Of a stretch of 64,000 bases of DNA, positions 58,357 to 64,000 are shown in pieces (the first letter of the stretch is position 1; each line of letters opens with the position of its first letter). Origin of the DNA: Carposina sasakii (Eukaryota; Arthropoda; Insecta; Lepidoptera; Carposinidae); contig CP053161.1 of assembly GCA_014607495.2 (NCBI GenBank), positions 8,999,115-9,063,114 of the forward strand, given 5' to 3'. The notes beneath the pieces are model-generated. The model saw only the letters and a list, made by a program, of their open reading frames with translations. It did no database searches and was not told the origin of the DNA. A program made the translations under genes and the position numbers.

Positions 58357-61300
58357 ATGTTTTGCACAAAGGCCTTTATTCTGTTACTATTGTTACAGGT
58401 ATAACTTGATGATTTTTTATTGAATTTGATAGGTTCATAATTTGTATCTCATTTGATTATGTTTTTCAGGCTCTGATGTTTGTGTATTCCGAAGAGGATG
58501 AGGGTGGTGGGTATGATTAATTTAGTAATAACGTAATTACTTAACTGTGTACATGATCATGTAAAATTTTACTTATTTCATCAATACATTTTCAGATATA
58601 AAAGATTCAGCGGAAGAGGAAGTAAGTACTTAAACATAATGGATTTCTCATATTCAGGCTCTTTTATCTTTAGAATTACGCAGAGTTGTATACAGGGTGT
58701 AAGTGACATCGCATAAGTAATCATTCAGGGGTAAATTGGATATGTTATTGGATGTTCTAAATAAATTTTAATAATATGAAAAAATAGTGGACACCCACGA
58801 CTCCGTCCGCGTGGACTACAGAAAAAACAAAATGTCGAAATTATCCGGGATAAAAACATTTTCCCGGGATAAAAAGTAGCCTATATGTTAAGTGGGACCT
58901 GTCACAATATATTCCTGAAAACTGCATCGAAATCGGTTCAGCCGTTCCTGAGATTAGCGTGCACAAACGCACAGACAGTCTCTTCCCGTGGGAATTTCGG
59001 GAAATCAATTCTTAGTGCTTCCCCGCAGTCTCTAATGAACATACAGGGTGTAACAGAAAGGGTATGTTAAGCAAAAAGCTATGTTAATAGTCCACTATAG
59101 AGAACCTATTTCCAATATTTGAGACTCGAAATCACATATTTATTTTTCAAGATTGTATGGACATTCCTGAGTTGTTTAGGAATTCTCAATACTATCTGGA
59201 AAAATAAACATGTGATTTCGAGTCTGAAATTTTGTGGGTATGTTCTTTTTAATGGACTATTTACATAGCTTTTCGCTTAACATACCCCTTTTGTTACACC
59301 CTGTATATGTCCGATTTTAGCTTCACATGTACAGCAGTTTTTGTAAAAAAAAATGAGCTCCTGTTAGTCCCCTTCCCGTGGGAATTTTGGGAAATCCATT
59401 CTTAGGGCTTCCTCGTTGTCCCTAATCCAATTTCAGTTTCATACAAAAAGCGGTGTTCGTAAAAATTTGGAATTCCCGTTTGTCCCCGTGGGAATTTCGG
59501 GAAATCCGTTCTTAGCGTGCCCTCGCAGTCCCTAATGAACGTACAGGTCTGATTTCGAATTCATATGTATCGCAGTTGTCGTAAAAAAAATGAATTCCCG
59601 TTTGTCCCCTTCCCGTGAGAATTTCGAGAAATCCGTTCCTAGTGCTTCGTCGGGATCCCAAATAAACATATATGCCCAACTTCAGATTCATATGTGTAAC
59701 CGTTTTCGTAAAAAATAATTAATTCCCGTTGGTCCCCTACTCGTGGGAATTTCGGGAAATCCGTTCTTAGTGCCTCCTCACAGTCCCTAATGAACATATA
59801 TGCCCAATTTCAGCTTCATATGTATAGCGGTTTTCGTAAAAATTATGAATTCCCGTTTGTCCTCTTCCCGTGGGAATTTCGGGAAATCCGTTTTTAGTCC
59901 TCCCTCGCTGTCCTCAATGAACATATAAGCCCGATTTCAGCTTCATATGTATAGCGGTTTTCGTAAAAAATATAGAATTCCCGTTGGTCACCTTCCCGTG
60001 GTAATATCGGGAAATTCTTATAGCCTATGTTCATTCAGGTCTAATAAGGATTCTAACGGTGAAAGAATTTTTGAAATCGGTCCAGTAGTTTTTGAGCCTA
60101 TTCATTACAACCAAACAAAGTTTTCCTCTTTATAATATTATTAAGTGCAGATGTACGAGTAGATTAGTGTAGATAATTACTTTCTACACACAGTTTTATC
60201 CAGCTAAAGTATGCAGAATTATACATTGTTTATTATTATTTCAGTGGCATATGGATTTTATGCCGGTAAGTACCTAACTATTATCCTTTTTTGTACATAA
60301 GTAACTTGGCATCTATGGATTCATGTCTTAGGTAGCTGATACCACATACGCTTAGACACGAGCTGGCAGGATAAATAGAAATGTATTCCACCACCGTGTT
60401 GTATTAATTGGGAGTGTGTCTATTCTGCATTGGGAGTGTGTCTATTCTGCTTACGAGTCCTGGATGTTTCTTTCAAGGTCTTAGGGATTTAGTGTGGGAC
60501 TGGGTTAAATGTTGTAAAGTATGTATTTATTTACTTACCTAAGTTAGTTTGATGATTTTGTCTAGACCGGTTATCTACCGGACAGCGTGTACCGAGAATT
60601 GGCCTGGTACGGAATACTGCAGATTCAGCCATTACCACACAGTTCAAAATACAAAGTTGCGGCGAAGTTGATTTGGATGCACACCCTTGGTCGTCCACAT
60701 GTCATTCTGGAAAATCCTCCACAGGTATGTCCTCCACGCATTAGTTGTAATGTTTCGTCACAGTTAGATATAATTTAAATAAATATCAGCTAAGCTCATG
60801 TTCGGCAATAGTAGAGTCGATACTGTTTTTGACCTTATCCTATAACCATATAGGACTTTTAAAGATTATAATATATGCAAATTACCAAATTTGCGTATAT
60901 TATAATCTTTAAAAGTTCTTTTTGTTATACAGGCCACTCAAGGTCCAGGCAAAGTAAGTAGACAAATTCTCGCTGAAGAAGCAGCAAAATGGTCACGGGA
61001 GCAGCGAGCGGCTCAAGAAGTGCTAATGGAGAACATTAAAACTGGTGGTAACGGACTTACTGTTAGAAGTGTTATCAGTACCCAAAACAAGACCACGTAT
61101 ATAATACAAAACGGTAAGACAAGGTGTTTCTGCTGTACTTCGGCTACCTACTTTTTGTTAGCTACTCCGTCATTTATTTACTTGTGTAAGAAGTAGGTTG
61201 AATGGTGGGAGGTTATTTATGTAGGTACATACTATATGCTGTCAGTCATACCTTCTTCATGTGTCAGTCTAATAATTAATACCTAGGTACCAACTGCTTT

Positions 61301-62600
61301 CTGTAATTACCTAATCAAACAAATAGTTGATAGATTTTTATTTGAGAAAATTAAGTAATTTGTGAGTTACTACCTGACCGGTACCTACGGTATACTCTCC
61401 CATATTCGACATTCAACAACGGAGTCAAATTAATGTCAATATTTTAGGTAACTATTACAAATGCCCTGATGGTTCCGAGCCCGATTTGGATGCATATAGA
61501 GTGCAAGCAAATATGCACGAAAGAAAATGCACCTATGGCCAAATATCTAGGCCAGTTGCAGTGGATCCTTGTATTGAAGCAGAAATAGCTCCCATTGAAT
61601 ATTCTTACAATGAAGGTTGGATGTTCTGCCTTGGAAATGGGGAAAGAGAAAATAACTATTTTCATAACGGAACTTTAGATTGTGGTAATAAAACAAAAGT
61701 AGGTATCAATTACCTGGGAAGGAAATTCATCCCTTTTTTTGGAGTGTTTTTAGTACTAAAACTATACCTCTCTCTCTTACTCGTAATAATTTTGATTTTA
61801 GGTACCGGTAGAAACATTTCTATTGGAATGTGCGATAGATAACAACATTGTCATCACATTTGATTATTTTGGCGATGAGCCACGTAAGGATTTAATGCAT
61901 AATGCTACTCTCTGTACGACATGGGACCCTTGTCGTCTGTCATATTTGTATCGACTTGAGGTAAGATAATAAGAGTAGGTAATCAAAATACAAAAAATGA
62001 AAATCTAATAGTATTTCCATTGCATTCAAAGCACTGAATTGTGACTTTTTACCATAGCCACCACCATCAGATATGGCCCCGACCTTCCCCACTACGACTA
62101 TCAATCCATGTGAGACTACGGTGTGTCCGGAATGTTTGGAGGGTGGTACAGAAGACCCTGGAGTGCCAGTCGAGCGTGAGTATTGTTTTTACGAACGATG
62201 ATACTTATCAGTACCTACTTAGTTATAGTTATGGATACAAAGTTAAATTCTCCTAAATTTGTATTACATATAAAAGAATTTGAATGATTAAGATGCTCAC
62301 TTTTCGGCCACATATTATTTACTTTGGTAGGTATCAACCAAGATTATTATAATGAACACAAACATTCAGGACAATAACTGGTAAGGCGGCATCATGCTTT
62401 ACCATAATTATATCATTTCATTATGACGCCTATGGTGAACGGTAATGGAAACCTCATTGGTAAATCTGTCTGTGTCTGTGACCACTTACACCCTGTATAA
62501 ATAAATATAATGAACTGGATTCATTATAATTTTATGTTGTGGCTAAATTAAATCGTTTTATTTTATATTTTTTCTAGTATTCGACGAAGAACCACAGTAA
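58357..62600 (+). CDS. Unrecognised secreted cysteine-rich glycoprotein
   Basis: Ten exons read by hand: 58357-58398, 58470-58506, 58596-58621, 60245-60265, 60566-60724, 60933-61113, 61448-61698, 61802-61960, 62058-62175 and 62578-62600. All phases agree, giving 338 residues. Exon 1 supplies a signal peptide (MFCTKAFILLLLLQ, then ALMFVYS from exon 2). An acidic segment (EEDEG, DSAEEE) follows, then a helical N-terminal part (GYLPDSVYRELAWYGILQIQ) and a helix rich in Ala/Glu (ILAEEAAKWSREQRAAQEVL). The C-terminal half has about 11 cysteines (YYKCPDGSEP, WMFCLGNG, LLECAID, TLCTTWDPC, CETTVCPEC) and N-glycosylation sites NKT, NGT and NAT. I know no family with this pattern. The exon 2 donor (GTGGGT) is weak; the others are good. 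Probably extracellular, with disulfides. Exon 4 is a 21 bp micro-exon. Confidence 0.8.
58784..58978 (+). repeat. Short retroposon, RTE-tail/SINE-like (copy 9)
   Basis: Starts 'tagtggacacccacgactcc', keeps all core blocks to 'gcgtgcacaaacgcacagac', then joins directly to the tandem array that follows. In intron 3 of the secreted-protein gene. Confidence 0.75.
58980..60020 (+). repeat. Tandem array, ~120-130 bp unit (second locus)
   Basis: Six or seven units of the type seen at 17450-17930 ('cccgtgggaatttcgggaaa', 'cttcatatgtatagcggttt'). Split by a MITE at 59044-59303. All inside intron 3 of the secreted-protein gene. Confidence 0.8.
59044..59303. mobile_element. Palindromic MITE nested in the array
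   Basis: Left 'cagggtgtaacagaaagggt' and right 'accccttttgttacaccctg' pair closely, flanked by TA on both sides. Inner arms also pair ('gagactcgaaatcacat' with 'atgtgatttcgagtc'), so the whole 260 bp is a near-palindrome. It interrupts one array unit, so it inserted after the array expanded. Confidence 0.85.
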
Positions 62601-62756
62601 CAAAGCTGCAATCAAGATGGCATAAAATGTTTATTAAAGGATTATTGACTGAAAATATTTGTTTTTCATTTTTATTTTATTCTGCTCTAGTAGTCTGGTG
62701 CTCAGGTCTGGTGCCTATTATAAATCAAATCTTTATACCTATTTAATTCCGATATA

Positions 62757-62870
62757 ATTCACTATGGGTGCGCCCACCACCGGACCAGTGGAGGGTGTAG
62801 GGCCCGGTGGTGGGCGCACCCATAGTGAATGTATGAATTTCCGAATTGTAACGCCTAATACAATTTCATC
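62757..62870. mobile_element. Inverted-repeat element with perfect 27 bp arms
   Basis: Arms at 62757-62783 and 62804-62830 ('attcactatgggtgcgccca' and onward) are exact complements with a 20 nt loop. The following 'ccgaattgtaacgcctaat' is shared with 24141-24183. Confidence 0.85.
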
Positions 62871-63019
62871 CGATATAATTGCTGATAATAGCTCATTATA
62901 GAGAGCCAGAGTAATAAAGTAATATTAGATGAGATTAGAGCCCATTCACAAAGAGACGAGTCTTTTCTCTTCAAGACACCTTCAAGAAGTCATAATGTCT
63001 ATTTACCCGACTGCGCGAC

Positions 63020-63225
63020 GCAAAGGAGTGGTAATTTGGGTAATTTACATGATTACATGAACATTCCTGTGTATGTTTATTTTTATGGTGTTTCCATCCA
63101 TCATCATCGTTTCTTTCAATATATCTTTGAGAAATAACGCATGGGCGCGCCCAGACGTACTCAAGTGGTTTAAAACGAATGTCACCATATTTTCCTTTGC
63201 TTTTCTTTCGGCATAAATGAAGTAA
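63020..63225 (+). repeat. A-tailed SINE-like retroposon, diverged copy
   Basis: Keeps 'gtttccatccatcatcatc' and a 'tttcctttgcttttctttcgg' end followed by A-rich sequence, matching the order of the 4310-5540 units. Lies about 150 bp upstream of the MTRR-like start codon, in the same orientation. Confidence 0.5.
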
Positions 63226-63368
63226 AAAAGTGATGTCAATGTCAGATTACCACAACATAAACACAAATAACCTATAAAATTATAATATACATATCTATGT
63301 ATGTATTTCGGATTTTAAATTATTATTTTAAAATTAATCCTTAATTAATAGAAGAAAATTTTGCGATA

Positions 63369-64000
63369 ATGGTGCAGTCTAATGTTTTCAAAGAAATTAT
63401 TCAAGCCAGTACACAATATGATCTTATAAATTTACCTGTAAGCAAAGAAGTTTCTTTAAAAATTTCCTATGATGATGTGGTAAGTTTACCTGATTATTTT
63501 GTACCGTGCGAACTCCTTTATATACTAATTTTCATTAGCTAAAGCTCTACAATGTTTTCAGAAGAGTAACTCACCCGTAATTGATAGGATACCACAACTA
63601 CTTCCATTTGCAGATAGTGAGGTTACTCACGCTGATATTGCTGGTTGTAGACGACTTTCTGCTATTCATGAAGACTGTAAAGCTATTTATGAGGTCACAT
63701 TAAATATTACGGTAAGAATATATGACAATAATACTTATAATATGTATTTCATATTTATTTTCCTTAATATTATATTTCCAGGGTAGCAAATTGGGATTTA
63801 AACCTGGTGATACCATTGGTATACTTCCAGAAAACACTGATACAGATGTTGACTCTATCCTAAGTCATTTAGGTTTGTTGGCACATGCTGATACTCCATA
63901 TACATTGTCAGTGGATAATAAGCAGAAAAAGATAAAGACTCCAAGTCACATACCCTTAAATTCTACTCTAAGGCATACCTTGAAATATTTCATTGAAATT
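63369..64000 (+). CDS. MTRR: Methionine synthase reductase-like protein, partial (5' end)
   Basis: Three exons seen: 63369-63479, 63562-63711 and 63782 to the window end, all phase 0; the gene continues beyond 64000. The translation matches the linker and the start of the FAD-binding FNR-like domain of methionine synthase reductase: CRRLSAIHEDCKAIYEVTLNI, then GFKPGDTIGILPENTDTDVDSIL and HIPLNSTLRHTLKYFIEI. The family enzyme reactivates cobalamin-dependent methionine synthase using NADPH through FAD and FMN. Here the first ATG (MVQSNVFKEIIQASTQYDL) leaves only ~35 residues before the linker, so the ~150-residue flavodoxin (FMN) domain is not encoded in this window. A stop lies just upstream in frame, so the start is probably real unless an upstream exon splices in. 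Alternative: another diflavin reductase. Confidence 0.82.

Noticed and set aside
58229..58423. 64-codon frame with a hydrophobic start, considered as first exon of the secreted-protein gene
   Set aside because: It lacks an ATG start. A different frame in the same place, ATG 58357 to donor 58398, gives a clean signal peptide in the phase needed by exon 2.

Overview
The window looks like nuclear DNA from a moth or butterfly (Lepidoptera). It is AT-rich, genes have short canonical GT-AG introns, and it carries repeat families I associate with lepidopteran genomes: short retroposons ending in a 'gcgactccgtccgcgtgga' block, small inverted-repeat transposons opening 'cagggtgt', and a BEL/Pao retrotransposon. 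All gene names rest on reading the translated exons against families I know; no database search was run.

Layout. 1-5600 is repeat-rich and ends in a triplicated ~415 bp retroposon. 5640-14709 is a compact block of four housekeeping genes: ALG13 (+), a p24/TMED cargo receptor (-, 4 exons), DDRGK1 (+, 6 recognisable exons, one conserved stretch missing) and Nup107 (-, intronless). The first three proteins act at the ER or ER-Golgi interface. 14710-19130 holds only repeats, including a 1.3 kb element with TAA target duplications. 19350-31447 is KANSL1/waharan (+, 10 coding exons), a scaffold of the NSL histone acetyltransferase complex. It shows a one-base frameshift in the PEHE domain and a GC-rich minisatellite that has copied an exon-intron boundary 11 times. 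31448-39980 is 3' UTR and transposon debris plus one small secreted-type ORF at 35761. 39981-45456 is a zyxin/LPP-type LIM protein (-, 3 exons); its second intron holds a 3.5 kb non-autonomous LTR element with apparently identical LTRs. 46449-57071 is a 10.6 kb BEL/Pao LTR retrotransposon (-), internally deleted and frameshifted, with two minisatellites in a 4.2 kb leader. 58357-62600 is a 10-exon gene for a secreted, cysteine-rich, N-glycosylated protein that I do not recognise. The window ends inside a methionine synthase reductase-like gene (63369 onward).

The genes do not form a pathway. Main points for follow-up: the unrecognised secreted protein; the repeat family lying just upstream of several gene starts in the same orientation; the duplicated splice donor and the frameshift in KANSL1; the missing DDRGK1 segment; and the MTRR-like protein that seems to start without a flavodoxin domain.
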